A stretch of 64,000 nt of DNA from Serripes groenlandicus (GCA_031761405.1 JASEVX010000001.1:201532937-201596936); one strand, 5' to 3'. Shown: positions 35,660 to 47,300, numbered from the stretch's first letter. Numbers and translations: made by a program. The notes: a model not told the origin generated them from the sequence alone.

Positions 35660-38600
35660 AATCTGCACATTTATAGACACTCTTTGTAACAACTCACAAG
35701 GACATATGGCCTTGCGCTGGAGACTAGCCTTGCTGTATTTGCACAAACCCCAGCATACCTTGCGGCAGTTACAGTGTATCAGATCATAACACATGTCTTG
35801 TGCCTGACCAATGGTGGTCCATTTTGGTTTCGATGAACCATCACTTTCGTGCCATCCCCAGTTTGCAGGACGTGGTAATATGGGTTCTTTTTGTAGTGAT
35901 TGCCCCCCCAAACATGCCCTGCTTGGTAGGCGGTTCGTAGTATATGCTGTATCAGAGCTGCCTGTGTTGGAGGAATATTTTCCAAGAATCTAGATCGACT
36001 TGCAAAAAAAAGATACTGCCTTGCTTCATTTACCTCCGTCAATTGACATGTTTTGTCGTACAAGAGAACCACATATTTCTCTAGAACTTCAAATGTGCTG
36101 TCAAGTATAATTGGAGGGGCACCAGCGAGTAACGAGAAGGTATCAGTGACATCCGGAAATACAACCCACATTTTCCATGCTGTCCTCTTGCCGATGCCTG
36201 CAAAAAAGGACGTTGTGTCACTTCCCGTGGACGCACGAAATACTGCCAATGCTGGTGCTTCAGATGAGCCCAAATGTGCTGCAATAGTATGTGCTGCAAT
36301 GTACCTATGGTGCCTCCCTACACCAAATCATAGCCAGACTTCATGTGCCATTGGAATACTTGCTAGTTTGGACAGTATGATCCCGACTACACCAGTGTCG
36401 CATGTCCTGATCATTATCTTCTTATGACCAGCATGTGCCGCATCAAGAAGATGAAGTACTAATCTTATGTCGGCTTCTTCATGCGTGCATGGATCAATCT
36501 GAATTTTATCTCCTCTCCTTGGTGCTGAAAGCACTTTGTCCCCATATGTGCTGAAGACTGGTTTTTCTGGAAAGTCTCTGCCTGTAGCCGATTCTGCCAA
36601 CAGCTGAAACAATTCTGTCTTGTTCTCATTAACACGAATGAAGCTTTTCCAGTTACTTGGAAACTTTGATGTAAGCTCCACTCTCCTCCTAACCCCTTCC
36701 CTCTCTTTTCTCTGGTTGCTGCCTTCAGGCTGCCTTGTGTGTAAACATTACACACTATATAAATTCTATCGGCATGTTCCAGCTGTTGCTCAATGCATAG
36801 CATGAATACTGTTTTGGAATAGTCTTCAAATGTTTGTGAGTTTCTTGGGGACAGCATTTGAACTATTACTGCACCATCCAGTATATGTGCAGTAACTTGT
36901 GGGTTTGCGTCCACTGGTCGCGCACGAGCTTCAAGTTCTACAAGTAAGTATGCATTGTTTCCAGATCTCAGTGCCCCACCTTTCGAGAGTGCTGGAGGCC
37001 ATGGATTTTCTTCCCTGGATTGGCATGCAATGTATAATCTGGAACAGAGGAAACTGTCTTCCTTCATTGTTGCAACCTGGAACTTTTGCTTCTGTGGCCT
37101 TTTGGTAAACACCTGGAGTTTATTTGTCTGTATTGGGTCTTTGATTGACTTTGTTTGATTAACAAACCTTTCTTTGACAAAACGGTCATACTGCTCCTGG
37201 CCCACTGTGTACGCTTTTTCTACAATTGTATGTACATCAGAGTCCATAATGTGAGCTTTGTGTCCAGTGTAAGCAGGTCACCTCTGTCGTCTTTGAAAGG
37301 ATTTCCAATTTCTTCAAAGACTTCAACAAGAGCCTTCACTTCCTTGGCAAAAGAGGTTTGAACAACTGTAGTTTGTTCATGGTGTTTAGTTGAACCATGA
37401 ATGGTGCCATCTTCAAACTCTGCCACCATTCTTGATATTTCGAGGCCTGCAACCATCCAGCGTTGTAGCGCATTTGGGTTGTCAGTCAAGCGCACAGCCC
37501 CACAATCACCTTTCACATTGGCATTTGCCTGTTCGTGGGCTTGATCGAGTGCCATGGCAGAGAATGGACGGTTTGTTCTATGTGCAACGAACCTTGCTGC
37601 GACAAACTTTTGGTAGATGGCAGGGTGTGTTTCTGACAGAGAGTACATGTCTCTGACATGCACATAGAGCCATCTAGCATAGTTGATATGGTCAGAGCTG
37701 AATACCCATGGAATGAACATTGCAAGTGATTCTCAGTAGCTCAGAAAGTGTCATGTCTTGATTGATTTGATGATCAGAAATATACGAAGTTTCATTTCAA
37801 GCACAACGGACCAATATTTAAACTGTGGTTGCCCTGCTGTCATCTTGCCACACCAGTCTGTGAAATTCAATAAATTCTCTCCCGCTAGCAGAGTTTCTTT
37901 GTATCTATCGTAGGCTTAATGCTACAGGTTGAAGAGGGCAGCAGCTGTTATATGATGAGCATGCCTTGTCCTGGTTACATGTGTGGCTTTAAACAGGGAG
38001 TCGACGACTCCACTCGTTGCAATCCCGGCATTAAAGATGGCAGTTGTCCAACAACACCTATCAAGCCAGTCACCAATGACCTTGAATGCTGTCATCGCTA
38101 TGTGTAGTCCACCAGCCATGATAAGATATTTATCTTCTCCATGTGTTGCAGTAAAGTTCCACTGTATTGTATTTAAGTTTAAACTTATTTATTTACATCG
38201 ATTGCGAAACAAGCTTACAGCTTATATTAATCACGCTCGATGTCTGCTTCCTGTAGACTTAACCAGTACTCGCACCGTTTGTGTGGAAAAATCCCAAAGT
38301 CAGGACCCGCTCATCACGGGACTCGAACCAGGACCTTTGATATGAGAGGTCGACGCTCTACCCCTGCACCACTGTCTTCCACATATTGTTTTTAAGATTG
38401 CAAACAGTGGTTGATCCATTACTAGCACTGGAATTTGTCCAGGGATGAGGTATTCTGTTGCAGCATTGACTATACATTCATCGAGTGTTTTATCATGGTT
38501 ACCGAATGTGCGCATTCAAGGAACAGGGGCATGAGGGTGTGCTAGGAGCTGCTACAACCTGCTGTATAGAAGCATGGTATGCAGACCATGATACAAATAT

Positions 38601-39110
38601 TCTTTGGTCAGCTCCTGTTTACTGAACATGCAATGATATTAGTAGAATGTCCCTGCCTTCAGTCTGCGATCTCAGATCTGGAATGGCAGCCAGTATCCGA
38701 TCCTTGAGCCTAGTTGTATGCACTTGCACTTGATCCAAACCAAGCTTATTTAGCCTGGATATGTAAAGGTTCTTCATGTCCTGCCATTGTGAAAATTGGC
38801 CTCGTTTCCAATGAACCCCTATAGGTTTCAATATATGAAACCAATTCAGCAAAACCTATGCTGTGTAGCACTTTTTCTGAACTCTCTTCCTGGTCCTTCC
38901 GTGAGAGTTGTGCACGTTTGTCCTTACTTTGAAATCAACTTCAAACGTGGAAGCATTGTGAAGACCAACGGATCCAGCAGGATTATCACAGAAGATACAC
39001 ACATCTTTTACATGTGTGTGTTGCTGGTGTTCCGATGAAGATCTCCTAGTTTTAACTGGACTTGCATTGTGTGATATCTCCATTTATGCCATGCTGCGCT
39101 TTGTTCATAC
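35660..39110 (-). pseudogene. Decayed gene of an uncharacterised transposon-borne family
   Basis: Reading down the minus strand, homologous blocks appear in changing frames. Near 39000-38960 a CxxC start (KDVCIFCDNPAG). About 38119-37925: GDWLDRCCWTTAIFNAG and ATHVTRTRHAHHITAAAL. 37720-37220: DHINYARWLYVHVRD, then FSAMALDQAHEQANANVKGD and RRWMVAG-like RWMVAGLEI. 37247-36330: a middle part with HEEADIRLVLHLLDAAH and RTCDTGVVGI. 36273-35700: GSDTTSFFAGIGKRTAWKMW, YVVLLYDKT, ENIPPTQAALIQHILR, and a cysteine-rich end. Frameshifts, stops and a SINE break it. I recall similar 'uncharacterized proteins' in cnidarian and mollusc genomes; the acidic EEAD/DTxV motifs look nuclease-like, which is inference. 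Confidence 0.75.
38170..38393 (-). mobile_element. tRNA-derived SINE inserted in the transposon gene
   Basis: On the minus strand it starts GTGGTGCAGGGGTAGAGCG (A-box-like) with B box GGTTCGAGTCCC at 38330-38319, and ends in a TTTAAACTTAAAT-type tail near 38170. It separates two conserved blocks of the decayed gene (ending ...QPLFAILK and starting IQWNFTATHG), so it inserted after the gene. A second copy is at 42505-42712. Confidence 0.85.
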
Positions 39111-40053
39111 AATACATTTTCTAATCCTGTGTCAATATTAAAGTGTTGTATATTGACACCTGCAGGAATAGCATCTAATGCCTGAAAATTGATTAGATTT
39201 TCAGCAACGTATCTGTAACATGATCATGATCGTTTAATAGCCGGTGGTGATTTTGCCAAAAAATTGCCATTTTTAATGATATAAAAGTTTGTTCTAAAAC
39301 AAAATACTTTATATATCATACTTTGTGTGTGCCCAATGGCTTCCTTGGCCTGAAATCTGTATATCTAGACACCAAGAATATGAGTCTACTGCATATAGTT
39401 ACAAAAATAAAAGCATTTGAAGAAATGGTCGGCCATTTTGGCGGCCATTTTGAAAAATGGCCGCCATGGTCACCAGGTGGCGCTGCTGACTTGGGTCCAT
39501 ATCTAAAAATAATCAGTCAGGGATGTTTTATATGTGTGCCAAGTTACATGCTTTTAACCCAAAGTGCACGATTTTATGCTTAGCCGCCCCACTATTAACA
39601 CTAATTTTGGATAAAACATTCATGGGGAAAACAGACTTTTTTTTTTTAAAATTATGAAAAGTAGAAACAATTTCCCTATTTTTAACAGTGTTTTTAAAAA
39701 TCGTCTTCTGCAGATAAATGCATATGTATGTTGAAATTAATTAATTTATTACAATGTAATGCTGTTAAATTACAACATATCTCACTCTATATTTAAACGT
39801 TTTTATGAAATTTTGTAGCTTTTTTCTTTAAATTATTCTTTTGTGCGGTCTATTTTTTATAGTTTAAACTGACGAACACAACTAACTTGACTATCAAATA
39901 TATTTTACTTCACTTTTAAATGTATCGGGAAAAAATAACGTCTGAATATACGCATGTTTTTAATATATATAAAGACATTTTACTTCACTTTTAAATTAGC
40001 CTTTTAAATGTATCCGGAAAAAAATAACGTCCAAATATATATACATCTACATT

Positions 40054-40595
40054 TTGCACAAGCTTTATCCGATGATCTTTGACAATAATATTGAAAAATA
40101 TTTGTTGGCCACCAACAGCACAATTATATTGCGCAATATTTTAAGTCAATTGCCCTCTGACCATTGCTGTGAAAGGATGGATCCTCTAGTGGCACTAGCT
40201 GTTGCATTTTCTATTAATACTAACGGTCAATTTTATTGTCAATTCTCATGATTGACAATATTATTGAAAAATATTTGTTGGCCATCAACGCCACAATAAT
40301 ATTGCGCAATATTTTAAGTCATTTGCCCTCCGACTATTGCTGTGAACGGATGGATCCTCTAGTGGCACTAGCTGTTGCATTTTCTGTTGATACTAACGGT
40401 CAATTTTATTGACAATTCTTGTTATGTGATGTGTATGGGCCACTTTAACTCTACAATAATTGATCAACCTTTAATAAATATCTACCTATGTTTGATTTCG
40501 TCAATATATTGCACAAGTCAAAATATTACGGACAGACGGACGGACATCGCCAATCTATAGACCGGAATTGCTAGAGCAATCCGGCCAAAAATCCG
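40054..40595. mobile_element. Pearl-like element with two ~172-bp cores
   Basis: Two near-identical units, about 40080-40250 and 40252-40420 (TTGAAAAATATTTGTTGGCC, GGATGGATCCTCTAGTGGCA), then a GACAGACGGACGGACATCGCC run, ending GAATTGCTAGAGCAATCCGG. Same plan as the 8286 and 48053 elements. Intergenic. Confidence 0.7.
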
Positions 40596-41527
40596 ATAAT
40601 GTTTATGCTTGATTACCCATATATATGTATGTAACATCAATAATTTTACACCCGACAAATCTGGGTCATGTGTTGAGTACAAAGTTATAGGCGAAAGCCG
40701 GAGTATATTGATGTCACAAATCTAGGAAAGACATAAGTTAGAATATGCGACATATCTATTCTGTCGAACCAAATGTCTAGCAAAATGTTCAACATTTAAG
40801 GAAGTCTGAGAAATTATATTTTAACCATTTTGAATATTGTTCAACACACTTCAAAGCTCTAAAAAAATAAATCAAGTTTGGTGAATAGTTACAGAGTTTT
40901 AAAAACAGTTGATTATAACTATGGAACAAGCAACTTCTATTCCTAAACTTTCAGGAAAAATTGAAATGTAAACACAAACTTGTAATGGGGAAGTAAAAAT
41001 TTAGATGATGTGGAAAGATAAAATTAAAAGCAGTACTGTAGTTACAAAAAATATTGTCAAATGTCTATTTCTTCAAAAAACAATTATATACTTTCACATA
41101 ATAAGATTTGTGTGAGATATAAGCCACGTATATAAATATTTCTGAATCATTTGCAATGTTGCCAAATATTCACAGCCCTTTTTGGGTGTGTGCCCTTGCT
41201 GTAGATTTACCCAGTATGTGGCGAACAAATCTGTCATAGATACTTGTTTGTACAAATTCATTGAAATATAAATAAACGGAACGAAAATAATCGCTTTTCT
41301 ATATACAGAATTGAACTTGTAAATAAAATTAATTTATGCATTTTTTCGTTTCTGCCCTTCACAGACGTTGACAGTTACCAGAACTGAAAACACAGTCCGT
41401 TTTTCGGTGAACGTGTAGTTCGTTATAACGAAACGCTGGGTTTCGGACTGGTTACATATAACGAGGTGATAGTTTGAACTATCTGTTTGATGAACCTGTT
41501 TTGAGATAAAAGGGCCAGAGAACTTAC

Positions 41528-41640
41528 AACTCAGAAAATATCACAACAGTTCTAAATGTAACGACGACAGTAAAGTAGATTTCTTGCGCATCTAATTCAC
41601 GCACAAAGCCCCGGATGTCTCGTTCTTCCGATATTGGAAC
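41528..41640 (-). other. Possible noncoding first exon of CNOT4
   Basis: A strong minus-strand donor, CTGAGTT then GTAAGTTC at 41527, follows a locally GC-richer stretch with CGGAAG (ETS-like) at about 41620-41630. It would splice to the acceptor at 34201. The placement between the two divergent start codons suits a promoter region. The 5' end is not determined. Confidence 0.3.
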
Positions 41641-42504
41641 GTGAGCATGAGGACAAACACTACTAAAAGAGCCAAAGCCATATATATTTTTAGATAGATC
41701 TATATATCTAAACATTAAAGTAAAACATATTCTGGCACATTTGCTCCTATTTTGAATTGAAACAGAACCAATTATTTTTTCTTTAACTAGCTTGCATGTA
41801 CATCTATCTTTCATTCGTACTAGCTTTACTCATAAAAGATATAATTTTCAGAAAGAGAAAGTAGGATAATTGGTAGCAGTCCACACTTTAGAGGGGCTAG
41901 TTACTTTTATCTTCCTTATATTTCCGAGATTTCATGAAACGTAGGTGTACTTTTTTATATTTGAAAGCTTAAATCGAAATAAAAAAGCACGACTTTACGT
42001 TTTACGTAACTATGATGATGTTCAATGAGTACATAGATATGACCGAGAAAGCTAGAATAACGACATAAAATTCGGATGGTACTAGTATCTCGGACATGTA
42101 TGTAAGATATCTTTAAATAAGTATACATATATCATTTTAGAATGGGATCTATTATAACGCATTGAGAAAAGGAGAAATTGCTGCTTATGATATCCAACAT
42201 TCTTTCAAAACCTGATCTTGCTTCAAATCTTAAAAGATGATTGTTATCAGCGTTTGACAACTGATATCCCTGATACTAGAAAGGCGACACCTTAAGGGTT
42301 TCGCGGGATAGAATGAGTGGAGGGGGCAGAATTGCATCCAAACTTCCAACCGACCACACACAATGCTGGATATATATATTATTTATATTCTAACATGATC
42401 CAAAACGTAACAATTGATGACACTCAATTATTTTGCAACACCAAAATTATTTCCGTAAGTCTAAAAGATAAATAGAACATTATTATCGGGATTTGGGGCC
42501 AAAG

Positions 42505-42712
42505 TTTAGTTTAAACTTATTTATTTTACATCAATTGCGAAACAAGCTTTCAGCTTAGATTAATCACGCTCGATGTCTGCTTCCTGCAGACTTAACAAGT
42601 ACTCGTGCCATTTTGTGTGGAAAAATCTCAAAGTCAGGACCTGCTCATCACGGGACTCGAACCAGGGACCTTTGATACAAGAGGCCGACGCTCTACCTCT
42701 GCACCACTGTAA
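42505..42712 (-). mobile_element. tRNA-derived SINE, same family as 38170
   Basis: Matches the 38170-38393 SINE along its length, including CATCGAGCGTGATTAAT and the B box (rc of GGGACTCGAACC, 42652-42663). Intergenic, same orientation. Differences are mostly substitutions, as between old copies. Confidence 0.85.
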
Positions 42713-43362
42713 CGTTATAACGTCAAACCGCTGATGTGACGTCACTTTCCAAGTCATGCCCACAGAAAAAAATTAAGTCAAGAACCCCTATTAAAAGCTT
42801 TCTCAAAGAATCCAAACTAAATGTATGAGAAATCTAAACACACCGTTGTTTGCACTGGATCTTGGACAAGTTTTATGTTAAATTTCAGGTTTCTAGCTGA
42901 TTCCGTTATTTGCTGGTGCGAGATCTACAGAAATATGTTGTGAAAATGCCGATATTTCGGGTTTTAACCTTAAAAATCTCTGAAACTAGATTTTTCCCAG
43001 ATATAACGAACATGCCCAGACCTAGATAACATTGAGTTCTATAAGTGTGGGGAATTTCAGTGAAATTCTTTGAACTGTTTTCTTTGTCCTCAAATCGCTG
43101 AATTTTCGTACACATTGTGACACAATAGCTGTGTAGACATTCGTTCCGTAGAACAGAATAGAATAATTCTGCTCCACTACACTCATTCTATACAGAAGAC
43201 AACTGCAGTAGAATGTAACTTGATGCAACTGCGGCAGACAACTTTGAAACTATTGTTGGAAAAGTAGTAGGTCTAGTTTCCAATTTAACTTATACCATAA
43301 TTTACATAATTATATTTTATGTAACAAAGCAAATTCTCATGTTAAGGTTTTACATGGCTTTC

Positions 43363-43905
43363 CCACATGCAGACCCATTTTGATGTGTCTGCAGCGGACG
43401 AATTTTGAAAACATCGTAGCAAAAGAAGAAAATGCTCATCATGAGCAATTTATCCTTTTGCAACACTATTTTCAACTTAATTCAATTATTCAACTTTCAA
43501 AAATTGATAGAGAAATAGTTTTGCCTTGGATGTTTTCAATGTCTTATTGCATATTTGTTCTATACATTATGGGAAAAGTTAATAAAGTAAACAATTTAAA
43601 TAGCTATCTCTGCTCAGACTTATGCTGACTCAGACTCCTTTCTCAGAGCTCATTGTTTTGATAACATATTTAACCTCATAGTGCCCACATACAACACATA
43701 TATATGTCAGACTTTGTAAACATATAGGTTAAAATGTGGCAAGTCTCTATATATATATATACATTGTACTATGTTAGTATGATTATTGATAAGCTTTGAA
43801 ACATTCTGGAAAAAGGAGAAATTGCTCACTTTGAGAAATTTACCCTTTCAAGGTTTTCTGCTACAGTTGCTCCAGAATGCACATCTGTATGTTTAAAGGG
43901 AAATA
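43363..43905. mobile_element. Two hairpin MITE copies upstream of SCNM1
   Basis: 43363-43580 (CTTTCCCACATGCAGACCCA, ATGCTCATCATGAGCAATTT) is readable. 43680-43905 is eroded (GTGCCCACATACAACAC, GGAGAAATTGCTCACTTTGA). Another short palindrome of the family is at about 39650-39740. Confidence 0.7.
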
Positions 43906-44015
43906 AGGGTTTATGAGGAATATTTCCTTCAATGTGCAAAGATATAGTTACTAGAACTACTTATATATGTGAAAGGCCACTGTTGCTTTTTCTATGGTTT
44001 TGCTCTTTCAAATCT

Positions 44016-44225
44016 GCCATGGTAAAGTGGTTAGCGCTGGGGATTTGAAGCCGGGCATCTCAGGTTCGATCCCAAGTTGCGGCACGACGGTCATGGTGGA
44101 GTGCCATTTGGCAAGGCACATTTCCTAGCATAGTACTGGTTTGTTTACCCAGGGATCCTGAATAAGTGAACTGTCACCGCGATATAACTGAAATAATGTT
44201 GAAAATGGCGTAAAACCCCAATACA
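44016..44225 (+). mobile_element. tRNA-headed SINE directly upstream of SCNM1 exon 1
   Basis: The head TAAAGTGGTTAGCGCTGG (A box) and GGTTCGATCCC (B box) lead to a tail ATATAACTGAAATAATGTTG then GGCGTAAAACCCCAATAC, the conserved 3' domain of the widespread invertebrate MetaSINE/mollusc SINE group. It ends about 20 bases before the SCNM1 exon 1 acceptor. Confidence 0.85.
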
Positions 44226-44247
44226 ACAAATCTGTTTCTATTTTCAG

Positions 44248-44308
44248 AAGTGCTGACATGTCATTCAAGAGGGATGGGGATGACAAGTGTGCACTCAATA
44301 TTCAAAGG
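44248..44308 (+). CDS. SCNM1: SCNM1 exon 1 (start codon)
   Basis: ATG at 44258, residues 1-17 (MSFKRDGDDKCALNIQR), donor GTGAGT at 44309. An acceptor-like TATTTTCAG ends at 44247, so a noncoding exon probably precedes. A SINE ends only about 20 bases upstream. Confidence 0.92.
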
Positions 44309-47300
44309 GTGAGTAAGCCATTCATATTAATATTAATAAGGCTTTGCTGAAACCTACTTTAACCCTTTCCCACATACAACAAATTTGCAGCAGACAATTG
44401 TTAAAACAATCATGCAAAAACATGGGAAATCTCTATAAATGAAAGTATAATTACTGAAAAAAAATTAAAACAATGTGGCAAAAGGTGAAATTTCCTGTTT
44501 TGAGCAATTTCTCATTTTGCAACAAAGTTTTCAAAAGTTGTCTGCTTCAGATGGGTCAGAGTGCATCTACAGGTGGGAATAGTTAAAACACTTCCAGGTA
44601 TGGCTAAGGTTTGCACTTCGCCAGTCCTAACACCAATATTCATCTTGCCATGTTTTCTTATCTCTTATACTTACATTTACCAAATTCTATCTGTGCATAC
44701 ATCTTTGGGAAAAGGGTGTGCTGTATACCAAAATAAGGTAACTGACAGTGTGGGTGTGACCTTGACCTTTGGTCCATTCTTAAGCCTTTCCCACATACAG
44801 CTAATCTGCATCAGACAACTTTGAACAAATTTTGTCGAAAATGGAAAATCTCTATAATTGAATGGAGAACCAATAACTAAAAGTGGAAAACATTGTGGAA
44901 AAAGCAGAAATTGCTCATCATGAGCAATTCCTCCTTTTGCCACAATGTTTTCAAAAGTCGTCTGCTTCAGAGGCATCAGAAAGCGTCTGTATGAGGGAAA
45001 GGGTTAAGATAAGCTTGTTCGTGCTTTCCCATACTTAACTGCCTAAGTATACTAAACTTGGTGTACATTAAATTTTACAGCTAGAACTGAAGTCTCACAT
45101 GCCAAATTAACCCTTTCCCACCTATAGACACATTTTGACACACCTGTTCCAGACAACTTTTGAAACATTGTGACAAAAGAAGAAATTGCTCAAAACAAGC
45201 AATTTCTCCTATTGCCACAATGTTTTCAACTTCTTACAGTAATAATTATTATACCTACAATTATAGAGATTTTCCATCTTTTTGAGTTAAAATGTTCAGT
45301 CGTCTGCTGCTGATTTGCTGTATGTGGGAAAGGGTTAAGGTCACTGTGACCTTGACATTTGACCTACTTGGAGAAGATGACTTTGTCCAGGCAACATGTC
45401 AGTGTTGTATAATTTCTAACATTTAAATTTAGAGCATCTATAGTTTACAACAAATCAACGAATAAGTCATTTATTAATGACAAATGAACACAAACCCTTT
45501 CCCACATGCAGACCAATTCTGTGTGTCATATTGAGCAATTTCTTCTTTTAAAGGCGTATGCTACTGTCACAAAAAAAATTCCCAATCATAGAATTTCTTT
45601 ATTTTTTGGATGTTGTTAGTACACAATAACTGTTTGAAATAGGAAAAAAAAAAAGTCATGCCTTTAATGCAACGTATTCAACTCTATTCAATAATTATGT
45701 CTCCCCCTGTATACAGGGTTGATATAGAGTTTAATTAACATATGTTTTCATGATACAGGATTTAAATCCCAAGTGGAAGAGATTCTTGCGATATAAAAAC
45801 GAGTGCGCCATAGCGCACAAGTTTTTATATGCAAGAATCTCCTTCACAAGGGATTTAATTCCCAAATCATGAAAACAATGTTTATTAAACTATATATATA
45901 TTATATACTCGGCGATAATTTTCGTTTTTAAACGACAATACCCCTGTGCAGCTCATTTATTTTTAGCTCAGAAGTGAAGAGATCTGAATGACGTAATCTG
46001 CCAGTTTTAAAGTGACGTCACCGACAATGTGAACATTGATTGAAATAAACTGTGTCATGTCGATTTAAGCTCTTATTTGCGGATTTAAAAATGCAATTGT
46101 GGATTATTTAACGGTTCATCATGGAAATAAAGTGTTAAGTAGTGAAAACGGAGCTTAAAAGTGTTTAAAAGAGATTTAAAAAAAGTAGTTCCGAAAATCC
46201 GGCTAGTGAGCTATATCGCACACTAGGCGATATTGCTCAGTAGACAAAAATCATGTTATAGGTTTTCTCAAGTTGGGAAATCTCTATATTTTATCATTCA
46301 GTATATAATATATATTGTTTTTGTCCTTGGGGTCTGTCTGTCTGTCTGTCCGAAATCTTGTCTGCTCCATATCTCCAAGACGACTTGAAGGATTTTCCTG
46401 AAACTTTGGTCATATGTTCACCTCATCAAGGCGATGTGCAGAACCCATGTCTCGACTGTCTGTCTGTCCCAAATCGTGTCTGCTCCATATCTCCAAGACG
46501 GCTTGAAGGATTTTCATGAAACTTGGGTCAAATGTTCACCTCATCAAGGCGATGTGAAGAACCCATGTCTCGACTGTCTGTCTGTCTGTCCATCCTAAAT
46601 CGTGTCCGCTCCATATCTCCAAGACGGCTTGAAGGATTTTCATGAAACTTGGGTCAAATGTTCACCTCATCAAGGCGATGTGCAGAACCCATGTCTCGAC
46701 TGTCTGTCTGTCTGTCCATCTGTCCTTCTGTCTGTCCCAAATCGTGTCCGCTCCATATATCCAAGACGGCTTGAAGGATTTTCATGAAACTTGGGTCACA
46801 TGTTCACCTCATCAAGGCGATGTGCAGAACCCATGTCTCGACTGTCTGTCTGTCTGTCCGTCTGTCTGTCCCAAATCGTGTCCGCTCCATATCTCCAAGA
46901 TGGCTAGAAGGATTTTCATGAAACTTGGGTCACATGTTCACCTCATCAAGGCGATGTGCAGAACCCATGTCTCGACTGTCTGTCTGTCCCAAATCGTGTC
47001 CGCTCCATATCTTCAAGACGGCTTGAAGGATTTTCATGAAACTTGGGTCACATGTTCACCTCATCAAGGTGATGTGCAGAACCCATTGTCTGCTTTATAG
47101 GTTGGAATGTTTTGAGAGATTTTGACAGATATTTGAGGGGGAGACATCTGTTTTTTGCAAAAACAATTCTAATTATATCTTCTTTTTTAGAGATTTTTCA
47201 TATAAATTTCTGCTTAGATGTCTTCAAAGTCAACTGCTGCAAGTTTGTTGAAGTCAAGATGTATTTCATATGTTTATATGTATTTGTATACCATTTCAGA

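Larger units (their letters stand above)
35015..39594. mobile_element. 4.6-kb DNA transposon with ~330-bp inverted repeats
   Basis: The left arm 35015-35355 and right arm about 39262-39594 are inverted copies at roughly 90% identity (shared words: GTGCACTTTGGGTTAAAAGC, GGCACACATATAAAACATCC, TTTCAGGCCAAGGAAGCCAT). Outer ends are TAGTGGGGC and GCCCCACTA, with TTA on both sides as a candidate 3-bp target duplication. The left arm has about 14 extra bases near its tip. The interior carries a decayed minus-strand gene and a SINE. I cannot assign a superfamily; TTA duplication would suit PIF/Harbinger or CACTA, but neither transposase is recognised. Confidence 0.88.
40600..43362. other. CNOT4-SCNM1 intergenic region
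   Basis: Likely to contain the divergent promoters. Slightly richer in CpG around 41340-41480 and 41575-41645. Besides the possible CNOT4 exon (41528-41640) and the SINE at 42505, nothing is recognised. Confidence 0.4.
45698..47146. mobile_element. 1.45-kb element with TGTCTCCCCCT ends, nested in a MITE
   Basis: Perfect 11-bp inverted ends TGTCTCCCCCT (45698-45708) and AGGGGGAGACA (47136-47146). It holds a fold-back (45722-45896) at the left and six tandem units with CTGT runs at the right. The hairpin MITE sequence before it (...ATTCAATAATTAT) resumes after it (TTTTTTAGAGATTTTTCATA), so it inserted into a MITE. In SCNM1 intron 1. Confidence 0.75.
45494..47270. mobile_element. Hairpin MITE split by later insertions
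   Basis: Left piece 45494-45555 (CCCTTTCCCACATGCAGACC...), middle piece 45668-45697 (AACGTATTCAACTCTATTCA), right piece 47147-47270 (TTTTTAGAGATTTTTCATA, CAACTGCTGCAAGTTTGTTG). The long gap is the 45698-47146 element; a smaller unknown insertion occupies about 45556-45667. Confidence 0.72.

Noticed and set aside
36053..36427. Plus-strand frames inside the long-TIR element (also 37155-37656, 37983-38345)
   Set aside because: They are antisense shadows of the conserved minus-strand blocks.
38300..38393. tRNA gene
   Set aside because: A and B boxes are present but the body continues as a SINE repeated at 42505; no complete cloverleaf was seen.
43022..43228. Minus-strand frame near SCNM1 (also 42906-43115)
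   Set aside because: No homology, no splice support, AT-rich intergenic DNA; treated as chance.
46642..47100. 152-residue open frame with internal repeats
   Set aside because: It is an open frame through the 118-142 bp minisatellite; the period varies and the 'protein' is the repeat translated.
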